Part shown: positions 50,333 through 59,960 of the stretch, one piece after another | Layout: each line of letters begins with the position of its first letter | Position numbering within the stretch: the first letter of the stretch is position 1 | Assembly (NCBI RefSeq): GCF_965216805.1 | Contig: NZ_CBDCGN010000003.1 | Span: forward strand, 682,001-746,000 | Direction of reading: 5' to 3' | Length of the DNA stretch: 64,000 nucleotides | Origin: Panacagrimonas sp965216805 | GTDB lineage: Bacteria > Pseudomonadota > Gammaproteobacteria > Nevskiales > Nevskiaceae | Translations under genes and position numbers: made by a program | The notes under the pieces: model-generated | Seen by the model: the letters and a program-made list of their open reading frames with translations, nothing else | The model's database searches: none | Told to the model about the DNA's origin: nothing

Positions 50333-51117
50333 GGCTGCGATTCGAACGGGTTTCTGGGCGACCCTTGCTGCGTCCGGGCCAGGCAGTCGGCCCAGGTCGC
50401 GTCGTCGAGCAGTCTAGGCACGCAGACTTCGGCGAAGCCCAGACGCTGTGCGAGTTCTAACACACGCACGCTCGGAACCACCAGCAAGCGAGGCAGCAGC
50501 ATGGCCGCACGGGCATCCGCGGGCGTCTGCTCGAACAGACTGTGCAGACCCTCGGCGCTGGTGCAGACGATGGTATCGACATGGGCTAGCGCGGCTTCGA
50601 TCTGCGGGGCCGGATAGCGGATCGCGCGGCGACAGTACAGCTCCAGTTTCTGCACCTGCGCACCCCGCGCGCGCAGCGCCTCCTGCAGATGAGTGCGCCC
50701 GCCGGCGCCGCTGCACAGCAGCACGTCCTTGCCGCCGACCTGCGCGAAGTGCGGATGGCGCAGCAGGGCTTCACTGGTATGGCCTTGCGTCGCGGTCTGC
50801 ACGGGTGCGCGGTCGAGCCTGGCCAGCGCGGCCGCGGTGGCGGGACCGATCGCAAACAGCGTCGGCCAGGGGCCGGAGTCGAGGTCTGCCGCCACAGTCA
50901 CGGCATTGGTGCTGGTGAAGATCCAGCCGTAGGCGTTGCGAGCGGTTTGCAGCACCCGGCGATGCTCATCGGGATCGCCGGCCGGTTCGATCGCCAGCAT
51001 GGGGAGTTCGGTCACCTCGGCGCCACGCGCGCGCAGTAACGAGGCAAGCGCCACGCCCCGACCCTGCGGCCGCGTTATCAGCACGTGGCGACCGCGCAGC
51101 GTTGCGGGCTCAGGCAC
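50329..51117 (-). CDS. hemD: Uroporphyrinogen-III synthase
   Basis: A 262-residue protein starting at a GTG that overlaps hemC by 8 bp. HemD landmarks include VLITRPQGRGVALASLLRARG, YGWIFTSTNAVTV and LLCSGAGGRTHLQEALRARG. It cyclises hydroxymethylbilane to uroporphyrinogen III. The sequence is poorly conserved in the family, so context (hemC-hemD-hemX-hemY) carries weight. Confidence 0.93.
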   Translation of the reverse strand: MPEPATLRGRHVLITRPQGRGVALASLLRARGAEVTELPMLAIEPAGDPDEHRRVLQTARNAYGWIFTSTNAVTVAADLDSGPWPTLFAIGPATAAALARLDRAPVQTATQGHTSEALLRHPHFAQVGGKDVLLCSGAGGRTHLQEALRARGAQVQKLELYCRRAIRYPAPQIEAALAHVDTIVCTSAEGLHSLFEQTPADARAAMLLPRLLVVPSVRVLELAQRLGFAEVCVPRLLDDATWADCLARTQQGSPRNPFESQP

Positions 51118-52045
51118 GGATGCCCAGGTCCGACAGAATCCGGCGTGCGCCCTGGGCCAGCAACTGCTCGGCCAGGGTCACGCCGAGTTCGGCCGCGGCT
51201 GCCGGCGCGCCCTGCAATTTCGCGCGCACCACATGGCGGCCGTCCGGCGAGCCGACCATGGCATCCAGTTGCAACTGCGCGCCCTGCAGTACCGCATGCC
51301 CGGCGACCGGCACGCTGCAGGCGCCGCCCAGCCGTGCGTTGAGTGCACGCTCGGCGGCCAGGCGCGTGCGCGCACCCGCATGGTCGAGCGGCGCCAGCAG
51401 TTCGCGGGTGTGGGCATCGTCGGCGCGTGCTTCGATACCGACGATGCCCTGGCCGATGGCGGGGATGAAGCGCGCAACGTCCAGCGCCTCACGGATGCGG
51501 TCGGCCATGCCGAGCCGGCGCAGGCCGGCGCAGGCGAGCAGGATGGCGTCGAACTCGTCTTCGTCGAGCTTGCGCAGGCGCGTGCCAACGTTGCCCCGCA
51601 GCAGCGCGATCTTGAGGTCGGGCCGCAAGGCGGCCAGCAGGGACTGGCGGCGCAGGCTGGAGGTGCCCACTCGAGCGCCCTGCGGCAGCGCCGCCAGCGT
51701 GCCGTGACGATTGGAGACGAACGCGTCGCGCGGATCTTCCGGATGCAGAAAAGTGGTCAGCGCCAGGCCCTCGGGCTGCTGCGCCGGCACATCCTTCATC
51801 GAATGCACCGCAAGGTCGGCGCGATCCTCCAGCAGCGCCTGCTCCAGTTCCTTGACGAACAGCCCCTTGCCGCCGGCCTGCGACAGCGCGGTGGACAGCA
51901 ACTGGTCGCCGCGCGTGGTCATCGGGACCAGCTCCACCAGCAGGCCGGGGTGCGTCTGCTGCAGCAGGCTACGCACGTGCTCCGCCTGCCACAGCGCCAG
52001 CGGCGATTCGCGAGTGGCGATGCGTAGCAACGAGCGGTTGGCCAT
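51110..52045 (-). CDS. hemC: Porphobilinogen deaminase (hydroxymethylbilane synthase)
   Basis: A 311-residue protein. It has the N-terminal RIATRESPLALWQAEHV, the SMKDVP active-site segment, GTSSLRRQ and the dipyrromethane-cofactor cysteine in GGACSVPVAGHA. It condenses four porphobilinogens. First of hemCDXY; demand for heme by the many cytochromes in this genome gives it obvious relevance. Confidence 0.97.
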   Translation of the reverse strand: MANRSLLRIATRESPLALWQAEHVRSLLQQTHPGLLVELVPMTTRGDQLLSTALSQAGGKGLFVKELEQALLEDRADLAVHSMKDVPAQQPEGLALTTFLHPEDPRDAFVSNRHGTLAALPQGARVGTSSLRRQSLLAALRPDLKIALLRGNVGTRLRKLDEDEFDAILLACAGLRRLGMADRIREALDVARFIPAIGQGIVGIEARADDAHTRELLAPLDHAGARTRLAAERALNARLGGACSVPVAGHAVLQGAQLQLDAMVGSPDGRHVVRAKLQGAPAAAAELGVTLAEQLLAQGARRILSDLGIRA

Positions 52046-52133
52046 TAGCGGTTAGCCGTCAGCAAGAAAAAAGAAATGGCCTGATTCTGAGCGCCTAACG
52101 CCTAACCAGGGCTACCGCCCGCCGGGCCGGCAC

Positions 52134-52162
52134 ACGCGAGTGCCAAGTCAAGGCACTTGCGT
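52134..52162 (-). terminator. Stem-loop between algR and hemC
   Basis: ACGCGAGTGCC (52134-52144) pairs with GGCACTTGCGT (52152-52162), 11 bp with one wobble and a 7-base loop. It lies downstream of algR and upstream of hemC on the same strand, so it may end algZR transcription or attenuate read-through. No T tract is visible. Short repeats of CCTAACGCCTAA flank it. Confidence 0.45.
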
Positions 52163-52206
52163 AAGCATGCGCCGCCCCGGCCCTAACGCCTAAACGCACG
52201 AGCGTT

Positions 52207-52953
52207 TCAAGATTGTTCGGTCAGGAATCGCCGTACTTCGGCCAGACGCCGACGCGACACCGGCAGCGGACTGCTGGCGTGCTTCATGGTCAGCCAGTGC
52301 AGTTGCTCGCCGCCGCGATCGCGTTCCAGGCCGGCGATGAAGCGGGTGGCGACCAGCGCCTTGCGGTGTACGCGCAGGAACCACGGCGCGAAGTCGTCTT
52401 CCAGCGTCTTGAGCGACTCTTCGATCAACACCTCGCCGTGCAGGTGGCACACGGTGGTGTACTTCTGGTCGGCCAGGAAATACACGATCTCTTCTGCCGG
52501 CACGCGGATCAGACCCTCGCGCGTGGTGGCGGTGACGAACTCGCGCTTGGGCCGCGCGTCGCCGGACTGGCCGGCGCCCTTGGACTTCTGCGCCCGCGTG
52601 GGTCGCCGGGCGTTCTGCAGTGCTTCCTTGAGTTTCTCCAGGCGGATCGGCTTGAGCAGATAGCCCGAGGCCTTGGCGTCGAAGGCCGATAGCGCGTGCT
52701 CCGAATATGCGGTGGTGAAGATCACCGCCGGCGGTGGATCGTATTCGGCCAGGCTGCGCGCGACGTGCAGGCCGTCGACGCCGCCCATGCGGATGTCGAG
52801 CAGGACCAGATCCGGCTCTTCGTTGTCGATCAGGTCCAGCGCCGATTCGCCGTCGGCGGCTTCGCCGACGATCTCGTAACCGGGAAATTCCTGCAGCAGG
52901 CGCTTGAGTCGTTCGCGTGCCAGGGCTTCATCGTCGACGATCACCACTCTCAT
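52207..52953 (-). CDS. algR: LytTR-family response regulator AlgR
   Basis: A 248-residue protein. The receiver has DDEALARERLKRLL and phospho-acceptor Asp53 (LLDIRMGG). The C-terminal LytTR domain includes KREFVTATTREGLIRVPAEE and FLRVHRKALVATRFIAGL. In pseudomonads AlgR with AlgZ controls alginate, type IV pilus minor pilin genes and twitching. That regulon includes fimU-pilVWXY1, and this window carries a fimT-pilVWXY1 operon, so the same link is plausible here. Confidence 0.92.
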   Translation of the reverse strand: MRVVIVDDEALARERLKRLLQEFPGYEIVGEAADGESALDLIDNEEPDLVLLDIRMGGVDGLHVARSLAEYDPPPAVIFTTAYSEHALSAFDAKASGYLLKPIRLEKLKEALQNARRPTRAQKSKGAGQSGDARPKREFVTATTREGLIRVPAEEIVYFLADQKYTTVCHLHGEVLIEESLKTLEDDFAPWFLRVHRKALVATRFIAGLERDRGGEQLHWLTMKHASSPLPVSRRRLAEVRRFLTEQS

Positions 52954-52963
52954 GACAGGGACC

Positions 52964-54040
52964 TCATTCGGACTCTCCTCCCAACAGCAGTGACTTCTCG
53001 GGTATCGACAAGCGCGCGCGCCACATGCCGTTGTCGGGCCCCATGTCCAGGCGACCACGTTCACCGTAAATGAGCTTGAGGCGGCTCGCAATGTTGTCGA
53101 TGGCGATCTCGTTGCCGCGGCTGCCCGGATCGTCCACCGGCGGCAGCGGATTCTCGACCTCGATGATCAAAACCTTCTGCGCGGCATAGATGTGGATGCG
53201 GATGGTGCCGCGATCCTTGAGCTTGGAAACCCCGTGATACACGGCGTTTTCCACGAGTGGCTGGATGATCAGCATGGGCACCGGCCAGTTGAGCAGATGT
53301 TCGGATACGTCCCAGCGCACGTCCAGCTTGTCGCCCAGACGTGCTTTTTCGATACGCAGGTAAGCGTTGCACACGCCGATCTCGTCGACCAGCGGCGCCA
53401 TGCGTCCGCGCTTTTCCATGCTGGCCCGGAACACGTCGGCAAGGTCCTCCACCATCGCTTCGGCCTGCTGCGGACGGATGCTGATCAGCGCCGCCAGGCT
53501 GTTCAGCGCATTGAAGAAGAAATGCGGACGGATACGCGCGTTGAGCGCCTGATAGCGCGATTCGCCTTCGGCGCGGACCTGCTCCTGCCACTGGTGGCGG
53601 GTCCAGAAATAGCGCAGCAGCATCAGCGAGACCACTGCGGCGATGGAGGAGTGCCGCAGGATGAACTGCACCCGCGGTTCGGTCGGGTCCAGCACGCCGA
53701 AGCTGGGGCTGGTGCCGAGGTACCAGGCGATGTTGGAAAGCACCATCACGATCAGGATCAACGTGGTCCAGCACGCGCCGAACACCAGGCCCGGTCGCGC
53801 CACCAGGAACAGACGGCGCAGGCCGCACAGCGCCGCGCCGCCGCACAGGCCGATCCATTGCATGTAGAGCGACAGCAGGGCCAGTCGTCGCAGCAGTTCG
53901 GCGCCGGGCTCGCCGCTGGCCAGGGTGAAGCAGATCGCCACCAGTTCCATCACCACCGCCATGAACAGCAGCGCCGGGCCGGAACAGAAGTCCGGAATCA
54001 GGCTGGGCGACTGGATGATGGTGGGCTCGATGCGCTTCAT
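52964..54040 (-). CDS. algZ: Sensor histidine kinase AlgZ/FimS-type
   Basis: A 358-residue kinase of the LytS/YehU group. Four or so membrane helices cover residues 20-150. The His-kinase motif is RIRPHFFFNALNSLAAL, and the ATP site has PMLIIQPLVENAVYHG followed by a GNEIAIDNI segment. It precedes algR by 10 bp and is divergent from argH, the arrangement known from Pseudomonas. Confidence 0.9.
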   Translation of the reverse strand: MKRIEPTIIQSPSLIPDFCSGPALLFMAVVMELVAICFTLASGEPGAELLRRLALLSLYMQWIGLCGGAALCGLRRLFLVARPGLVFGACWTTLILIVMVLSNIAWYLGTSPSFGVLDPTEPRVQFILRHSSIAAVVSLMLLRYFWTRHQWQEQVRAEGESRYQALNARIRPHFFFNALNSLAALISIRPQQAEAMVEDLADVFRASMEKRGRMAPLVDEIGVCNAYLRIEKARLGDKLDVRWDVSEHLLNWPVPMLIIQPLVENAVYHGVSKLKDRGTIRIHIYAAQKVLIIEVENPLPPVDDPGSRGNEIAIDNIASRLKLIYGERGRLDMGPDNGMWRARLSIPEKSLLLGGESE

Positions 54041-54117
54041 GGACGGATTCTAGGCGAGGGGCCGGCAGCCGAAGCGGATAGAATGTCGGCCTTTTCACCT
54101 CGGGTTTCTTGCGCGTC

Positions 54118-55509
54118 ATGACCAGCGGCAGCAATTCCAAGCTGTGGGGCGGGCGGTTCAGCGAATCCACCTCCGACCTGATGGAAGCCTTCAGCGAATC
54201 CGTCAGCTTCGACCGTCGCCTGTATCGGCAGGACATCGCCGGCAGCCAGGCGCACGCGCGCATGCTGCACAAGGTGGGCGTGCTCGGCGCCGCCGACACC
54301 CAGGCGATCGTCGACGGCCTGGACGCGATCCGCGCCGAGATCGACGCCGGTCGTTTCGAGTGGAAGACCGAACTCGAAGACGTGCACATGAACATCGAGT
54401 CGGCGCTGACGCAGCGGATCGGCGAGGCCGGCAAGCGCCTGCACACCGGCCGTTCGCGCAACGATCAGGTCGCCACCGATGTGCGCCTGTACCTGCGCGA
54501 GGCCATCGATGCCTTGCTGGAGGTGATCGAGCGCTTGGCGCTGGGCCTGCTGGACCTGGCCGAACGCGAGGCCGACACGGTGATGCCGGGGTTCACCCAC
54601 CTGCAGGTGGCGCAGCCGGTGACCTTCGGCCATCACATGCTGGCCTGGCGCGAGCAGGTCCTGCGCGACCATGCGCGCCTGCTCGACGCGCGCAAGCGCG
54701 TCAACGTGCTGCCGCTGGGCTCGGCGGCGCTGGCCGGCACGGTGTATCCCATCGACCGCGCGTACGTTGCCGAACAGCTGGGCTTCGATGCGGTGACGCG
54801 CAATTCGCTGGACGCCGTGAGCGATCGCGACTTCGCCATCGAATTCTGTGCGGCGGCCAGCCTGATCATGGTGCACCTGTCGCGCTGGAGCGAAGAGTTG
54901 ATCCTGTGGTCCACGCCCATGTTCGGATTTGTCGATCTGCCGGATCGGTACTGCACCGGCAGCTCGATCATGCCGCAGAAAAAGAACCCTGACGTGCCCG
55001 AGCTGGTCCGCGGCAAGACCGGGCGCGTCATCGGCGATCTGCAGGCCCTGCTGGTGTTGATGAAAGGCCAGCCGCTGGCCTACAACCGCGACAACCAGGA
55101 AGACAAGGAGCCGCTGTTCGATGCGCTCGATACCGTCTCGGCCTGTCTGCGCATCTACGCCGAGTTGATCCCCAGCGTCACCGTCAATCGGCCGCGCTGC
55201 CGCGCCGCCGCTGCGGCGGGTTACTCCACTGCAACCGATCTCGCCGATTATCTGGTGCGCAAGGGTCTGGCTTTCCGCGATGCACATCACGCGGTGGGTG
55301 CCGCCGTGGCGTACGCGGTGAGCAAGGCCTGCGATCTGTCCGAACTGAGTCTGCAGGAGTTGCAGGGCTTTTCGGCGCTGATCGAGGCGGACGTGTTTGG
55401 GGCGATCACGCTCGAAGGTTCGCTGGCGGCGCGCAACCACGTCGGTGCCACCGCCCCGGATCAGGTGCGTGCGGCCATTGCGCAGGCGCGCGCGCAATCG
55501 AGTCCGTAG
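54118..55509 (+). CDS. argH: Argininosuccinate lyase
   Basis: A 463-residue protein. The signature GSSIMPQKKNPD begins near residue 281, with the typical start KLWGGRFSES and the motif TGRSRNDQVATD. The ATG at 54118 is preferred over an in-frame TTG three codons earlier. It cleaves argininosuccinate to arginine and fumarate in the cytoplasm. Confidence 0.98.
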   Translation: MTSGSNSKLWGGRFSESTSDLMEAFSESVSFDRRLYRQDIAGSQAHARMLHKVGVLGAADTQAIVDGLDAIRAEIDAGRFEWKTELEDVHMNIESALTQRIGEAGKRLHTGRSRNDQVATDVRLYLREAIDALLEVIERLALGLLDLAEREADTVMPGFTHLQVAQPVTFGHHMLAWREQVLRDHARLLDARKRVNVLPLGSAALAGTVYPIDRAYVAEQLGFDAVTRNSLDAVSDRDFAIEFCAAASLIMVHLSRWSEELILWSTPMFGFVDLPDRYCTGSSIMPQKKNPDVPELVRGKTGRVIGDLQALLVLMKGQPLAYNRDNQEDKEPLFDALDTVSACLRIYAELIPSVTVNRPRCRAAAAAGYSTATDLADYLVRKGLAFRDAHHAVGAAVAYAVSKACDLSELSLQELQGFSALIEADVFGAITLEGSLAARNHVGATAPDQVRAAIAQARAQSSP

Positions 55510-55539
55510 GGCGGCCGTGACCGCCGGCAGGCTGCGCCG

Positions 55540-57606
55540 CTACTCCTCCATCAGCATCTGCTGCACCGACTTGATGTCCTTGCCGGGAGCGGTCGGCACG
55601 CGCGCGTAGCTGCCGTCGGATTGCAGCATCCAGCTTTGCGCGGTGTCGGTCAGATAGGCCTGCAGATGATCGATCACCCGCGCACGCAGCGCCGCGTCCT
55701 TGAGCGGAAACGCCACTTCCACGCGGCGAAACAGATTGCGCTCCATCCAGTCGGCGCTCGACAGCCACACTTCCTGCTTGCCGTCGTGGTGGAAGCAGAA
55801 CACGCGGTGGTGCTCCAGGAAGCGGCCGATGATGGAACGCACGCGGATGTTGTCGGACAGGCCCGGTACGCCGGGACGTACCGAGCACATGCCGCGCACG
55901 ATCAGGTCGATCTGCACGCCGGCCTGCGAGGCCGCGTAGAGGCGATTGATGATGTCGGGCTCCACCAACGCATTCATCTTGGCGATGATGCGCGCCGGCC
56001 GGCCCTTTCTGGCGGACTCGATCTCGCGATCGATACGCTCGTGCATGCCCTTGACCAGGGTGAACGGCGATTGCAGCAGCCGGCTCAGCTTGCTTACCTT
56101 GCCCAGCGAGGTGAGCTGCAGAAACACCGCGTGCATGTCTTTGCAGATTTCCGGATCGGCGGTGAACAGGCCGTAGTCGGTGTACTGGCGTGCGGTGCGC
56201 GGATGGTAGTTGCCGGTGCCCAGATGTGCGTAGCCCTTGAGTCCGGCGTCTTCGCGGCGGATCACCAGGCACATCTTGGCGTGGGTCTTGTAGCCGACCA
56301 CTCCGTAGGTCACGTGAGCGCCGACGTCCTGCAGTTTTTCCGCCAGGTCGATGTTGTCGGCCTCGTCGAAACGCGCACGCAATTCCACCACGACCGTGAC
56401 TTCCTTGCCGTTCTTGGCGGCCTCCACCAGTGCGTCCACCACCGGGGACTTGGCGCCGGTGCGGTACAGCGTCTGCTTGATCGCCAGCACCCTGGGGTCG
56501 CGTGCGGACTGACGCAGAAACTCCAGCACCGGCAGAAACGATTCGTAGGGATGGTGCAGCAGGTGATCGCGCTCGGCGATGGCGGCGAACAGGTCGCCAG
56601 TCAGCGCCTTCGGCACTTTCTGGGTGAACGGCGCGTATTTCAGATCCGGCCGATCCACGAGGTCGGGCATGGCGATCAGCCGCATCAGGTTGACCGGGCC
56701 GTTGACCTGGTAGACGTCGTCAGTGGTCAACTGCATTTCGTGCATCAGGTGCTGCCACATGACTTCCGGGCAGTTGTGCGCCACTTCCAGACGCACGGTG
56801 TCGCCCCACTGCCGTTGCGACAGCCCGTCCTCCAGCGCCTGGGCGAGGTCTTCGGCCTCCTCTTCGTCGACGAACAGATCGGAGTTGCGCGTCACCCGGA
56901 ACTGATAACAGCCGCTGGCTTCCATGCCGGGAAACAGCTCGTCGACGTAGGCGTGGATGACCGAGGACAGGAACACGAAGTCGGTCGGCCCGGTGCCGGG
57001 TACCTGCGCGGGAAGCTGGATCAGGCGCGGCAGTGCGCGCGGCGCCTGCACCACCGCCAGACCGGTGTTGCGGCCGAAGGCGTCCTTGCCCGACAGCGAC
57101 ACGATGAAGTTGAGCGACTTGTTGAGAATGCGCGGAAACGGGTGCGCCGGGTCCAGGCCGATCGGCGACAGCACCGGCAGCAGTTCGCTGAAGAAATGCT
57201 GACGTAGCCAGGCGTCCTGCTCCGGGGTCCACTCCGCGCGCCGCAGGAACCGGATGCGCTCGGCGTCCAGCGCCGGCACCAGCACCTCGTTGAACACCCG
57301 GTACTGCTCGTCCACCAGCGCATGCGCGCGCGGGCTGATTGCGGCCAGGATCTCCTGCGGCGACATGCCGTCGGCGGCGCGCTGCGGCAGCGGAGATTCG
57401 GCCATCTGCATCAGGCCGGCCACGCGAATCTCGAAGAACTCGTCGAGGTTGGCGCTGCAGATGCACAGGAATTTCAGGCGTTCCAGCAGGGGTACGCTCT
57501 CGTCCTTGGCCTGGTCGAGTACGCGGCGATTGAACTCGAGCAGCGACAGCTCCCGATTGACGAATAGATCGGAGGGCTGGAACTCGAGCTTTGCGGGTGC
57601 GTCCAT
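55540..57606 (-). CDS. ppk: Polyphosphate kinase PPK1
   Basis: A 688-residue protein, typical of PPK1. The start at 57606 is chosen because homology begins with LFVNRELSLLEFNRRVLDQA; the frame stays open upstream without family sequence. The phospho-histidine region has YKTHAKMCLV and GYAHLGTGNYHPRTA. It polymerises the terminal phosphate of ATP into polyphosphate at the membrane. Convergent with argH. Confidence 0.97.
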   Translation of the reverse strand: MDAPAKLEFQPSDLFVNRELSLLEFNRRVLDQAKDESVPLLERLKFLCICSANLDEFFEIRVAGLMQMAESPLPQRAADGMSPQEILAAISPRAHALVDEQYRVFNEVLVPALDAERIRFLRRAEWTPEQDAWLRQHFFSELLPVLSPIGLDPAHPFPRILNKSLNFIVSLSGKDAFGRNTGLAVVQAPRALPRLIQLPAQVPGTGPTDFVFLSSVIHAYVDELFPGMEASGCYQFRVTRNSDLFVDEEEAEDLAQALEDGLSQRQWGDTVRLEVAHNCPEVMWQHLMHEMQLTTDDVYQVNGPVNLMRLIAMPDLVDRPDLKYAPFTQKVPKALTGDLFAAIAERDHLLHHPYESFLPVLEFLRQSARDPRVLAIKQTLYRTGAKSPVVDALVEAAKNGKEVTVVVELRARFDEADNIDLAEKLQDVGAHVTYGVVGYKTHAKMCLVIRREDAGLKGYAHLGTGNYHPRTARQYTDYGLFTADPEICKDMHAVFLQLTSLGKVSKLSRLLQSPFTLVKGMHERIDREIESARKGRPARIIAKMNALVEPDIINRLYAASQAGVQIDLIVRGMCSVRPGVPGLSDNIRVRSIIGRFLEHHRVFCFHHDGKQEVWLSSADWMERNLFRRVEVAFPLKDAALRARVIDHLQAYLTDTAQSWMLQSDGSYARVPTAPGKDIKSVQQMLMEE

Positions 57607-57746
57607 GCGGCTTGGTCGGGCCTCTATCGGCGGCGCGGGGCTGCAAGTTTGCACCCTCGCGGCGTTGTCGTGTCGATCGTCTCTGTAGGACCCCGCTGTC
57701 ACGAAAATGTCATCAGATCGCAAGACGCCGGCGGCAGGGTGGGCTG

Positions 57747-58361
57747 ATGACCCTGCCCGGACGGCTGCTGCGATTCGCCCTTGCCCTGCTGCCCGCTGCG
57801 CTGGTCAGCGCCTGCGCCACCGCGGAGGGATGGCGCGGTGTGGACAGCGAAAGGGCTTACGAAGTCGCCGCTGCGCAGTCGCCGGCCCGGGCGCAAGCAC
57901 CCGCCACCTATTTCGAGATACATCGCGACGGACGCATCCTCGTGTTCAGCCAGGCCGATGCTTACCAGTCTTGGCGACGGACCGGGGAGATATCTCAAGT
58001 GCTCACGCAAGTCGGCGCCGGGCCCCACGGCGAAACGCTGATCTTCCAGCTCACTGCCGCCGAGGCGGGCCAGGGCGAGGGCAGCGGCGCGGCGCAGCGG
58101 CTGTTCGGCGGTGAACTGATGGGGATCGAGGCCGGATTCCATGGCGAGATCCATCGCCGCGACGCGGTCTGGATTTTTACCCGCGGCTCGCTGCTGCGCG
58201 AATTCCAGTTGCGCGGCTACGCCACCTGTGTAACTTCGGCTGCGACCGGCGGCACTTCCTCGCGGCCGGTGAGGCTGGTGCAGGGTTGCGCGGCGGCCTC
58301 GGTATCGACGCCGCGTGCAGTGCTCGCGCGTCACCGCCGGTGGGCCGACTTGCCGGAATAG
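57747..58361 (+). CDS. Hypothetical lipoprotein
   Basis: A 204-residue protein. The ATG at 57747 gives a signal peptide with lipobox ending VSAC (near residue 19). No known domain is seen; the segment YFEIHRDGRILVFSQADAY and several alternating strands suggest a beta-rich fold. It is divergent from ppk and convergent with the GDPD gene. Function unknown. Confidence 0.7.
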   Translation: MTLPGRLLRFALALLPAALVSACATAEGWRGVDSERAYEVAAAQSPARAQAPATYFEIHRDGRILVFSQADAYQSWRRTGEISQVLTQVGAGPHGETLIFQLTAAEAGQGEGSGAAQRLFGGELMGIEAGFHGEIHRRDAVWIFTRGSLLREFQLRGYATCVTSAATGGTSSRPVRLVQGCAAASVSTPRAVLARHRRWADLPE

Positions 58362-58387
58362 GCGCCGGTGATGCGGCGGCGCAGGGG

Positions 58388-59098
58388 TTAGCCGGCCAGC
58401 ATCGACACAACGCGGTCCGGGTAGTCGCTGAACACGCCGTCGATGCCCAGATCGCGCAGCGCCGCGATCTCCTCCGGGTGATTCACCGTGTAGGCGTATA
58501 TCTTCAAACCGCGTCCGTGGGCGTCGGCAATCAGACGCGGGTCGGCGAATTCCGCAGAAATGTTGAGCGCCTGTGCACCAAGCTCGGTGGCACAGGCCGC
58601 CCAGTCCAGCGGCACCCCGCAGACCAGCGCCGCCACCGGCACCTCCGGCAGCATCTGCTTGAACTCGTACAGCTCCGGCAGGTGAAAAGACGACACCAGG
58701 AACTGCGATATGCCCCAGCCATCGTTGATCGCGGCGCGCAGAGCTTGCGCCACCAAGGCGGCAGTACCGTCGGCGCTCTTGAGTTCGATGTTCAGCGCGA
58801 CCTGGGCTTCGGCCAGTTCCAGCACCTCGCGCAGGCTGGGAATCGGCTGGCCCTGGCCGGCGTCCAGCCGCCGCAAGTCGTCGAAGCGCGCATCGCGCAC
58901 GCGGCCGCGGCCGTTGGTGGTGCGCTCCAGGCGCGGATCGTGAATCACCACCAGCTCGTCCACGCAGCGTTGCACGTCGAACTCGATCATGTCCGCACCC
59001 ATGCGGATGCCGGTGTCGATCGACAGCAGCGTGTTCTCCGGCGCGTGTCCGCGCGCGCCGCGGTGACCGATGCAGAGGAAGTCCTTTGACGGGTCCAT
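58388..59098 (-). CDS. Glycerophosphodiester phosphodiesterase
   Basis: A 236-residue protein if started at the ATG at 59098, which has AGGA about 10 bases upstream; an ATG at 59131 is possible but adds 11 unrelated residues. GDPD motifs are IGHRGARGHAPENT, EFDVQ and VIHDPRLERTTNGRG, then YTVNHPEEI near the end. No signal peptide, so a cytosolic (UgpQ-like) enzyme releasing glycerol-3-phosphate and an alcohol. Confidence 0.92.
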   Translation of the reverse strand: MDPSKDFLCIGHRGARGHAPENTLLSIDTGIRMGADMIEFDVQRCVDELVVIHDPRLERTTNGRGRVRDARFDDLRRLDAGQGQPIPSLREVLELAEAQVALNIELKSADGTAALVAQALRAAINDGWGISQFLVSSFHLPELYEFKQMLPEVPVAALVCGVPLDWAACATELGAQALNISAEFADPRLIADAHGRGLKIYAYTVNHPEEIAALRDLGIDGVFSDYPDRVVSMLAG

Positions 59099-59291
59099 GG
59101 GCAGGGTCCTGATTAGCGATGGCGGCAGCATGCGCCTAGCGCGCTACGGAGTCGAGGTTTGCTGCGCTGCGGCTGCGGAGGGCGGCCGAGAAGCTGCGCC
59201 ACCCTCCGCCGGTCGCGTCGCCACACCCGTTCGGCGAACACACGCCGGACCCGATTCTTTTGTCAGGCAGGCTCCGTCGGCTACAGTGGCA

Positions 59292-59344
59292 CCGGGAAAT
59301 TTTCCCGGAATGCCACCGCGCCTCCCGCCCGGCGGCATTCCGGG
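59292..59344. promoter_or_regulatory. Overlapping palindromes upstream of fimT
   Basis: CCGGGAAA-t-TTTCCCGG (59292-59308) is a perfect palindrome. Its right half overlaps an 11-bp stem CCCGGAATGCC/GGCATTCCGGG (59304-59314/59334-59344). The pair lies 31-83 bp before the fimT start and could be an operator with an alternative leader hairpin. It is the main structure in the 276-bp gap. Confidence 0.55.
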
Positions 59345-59374
59345 GAGCGCAGCGAACCAGGGGGCGTGCTCCGA

Positions 59375-59950
59375 ATGATCCGCAGTCCGACTAGCCATGT
59401 GGCCGGATTCTTCGTCCATCGCATGCGTGCAAGCCTAGGATTCACTGTAATCGAGGCGCTGATCACGGTGGCCATCCTGGCGATTCTGCTGGCGCTGGCG
59501 GCGCCCAGTTTTGCCAAGTTCGTCAAGGACAACCGGCGTACCAGCGTGGTCAACGATCTGATCGTGTCGGTGCAGATCGCGCGCAGCGAGGCGACGCGTA
59601 GAGGGCAGCGGGTGGTGGTCTGCCCTTCGAACGACGCTCAGACCGCCTGCGCGGACGATACAGACTGGTCAGGAGGCTGGATCGTCTACGCCATCACCGC
59701 AGGCGGGCCCGAACTGATTAAGGTATTCCCCGCCACGCCGCTGGTCATGATCAGCTCGGACCAGGCGCGCTTCATCTACCCGCCGCCGACTGACCGATTG
59801 GGTACTTCTGAGCCGCCTAATCTGGCGCTGTGGACGGTCATGGACGACCGCGGCGGCAAACACGCGCGCTTTGTCGATGTGCTGCCTAGCGGCCGGCCAC
59901 GAACCCTATGCCCGCAAGGCGCGGATTTTGCACCGGGCACCTGCGCCTGA
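59375..59950 (+). CDS. fimT: Type IV pilus minor pilin FimT/FimU (GspH-like)
   Basis: A 191-residue protein if started at 59375; an ATG at 59423 gives the shorter leader MRASLG. The prepilin cleavage site is G/FTVIEALITVAILAILLAL. The GspH-type body follows (NRRTSVVNDLIVSVQIARSE and ATRRGQRVVVCPS). It is first in a minor pilin operon whose products prime pilus assembly. Confidence 0.9.
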   Translation: MIRSPTSHVAGFFVHRMRASLGFTVIEALITVAILAILLALAAPSFAKFVKDNRRTSVVNDLIVSVQIARSEATRRGQRVVVCPSNDAQTACADDTDWSGGWIVYAITAGGPELIKVFPATPLVMISSDQARFIYPPPTDRLGTSEPPNLALWTVMDDRGGKHARFVDVLPSGRPRTLCPQGADFAPGTCA

Positions 59951-59960
59951 ACCTGCCGAT

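Noticed and set aside
59280..59320. TGGCACC as a sigma-54 promoter before fimT
   Set aside because: The -24 like element has no GC at the right spacing for -12.
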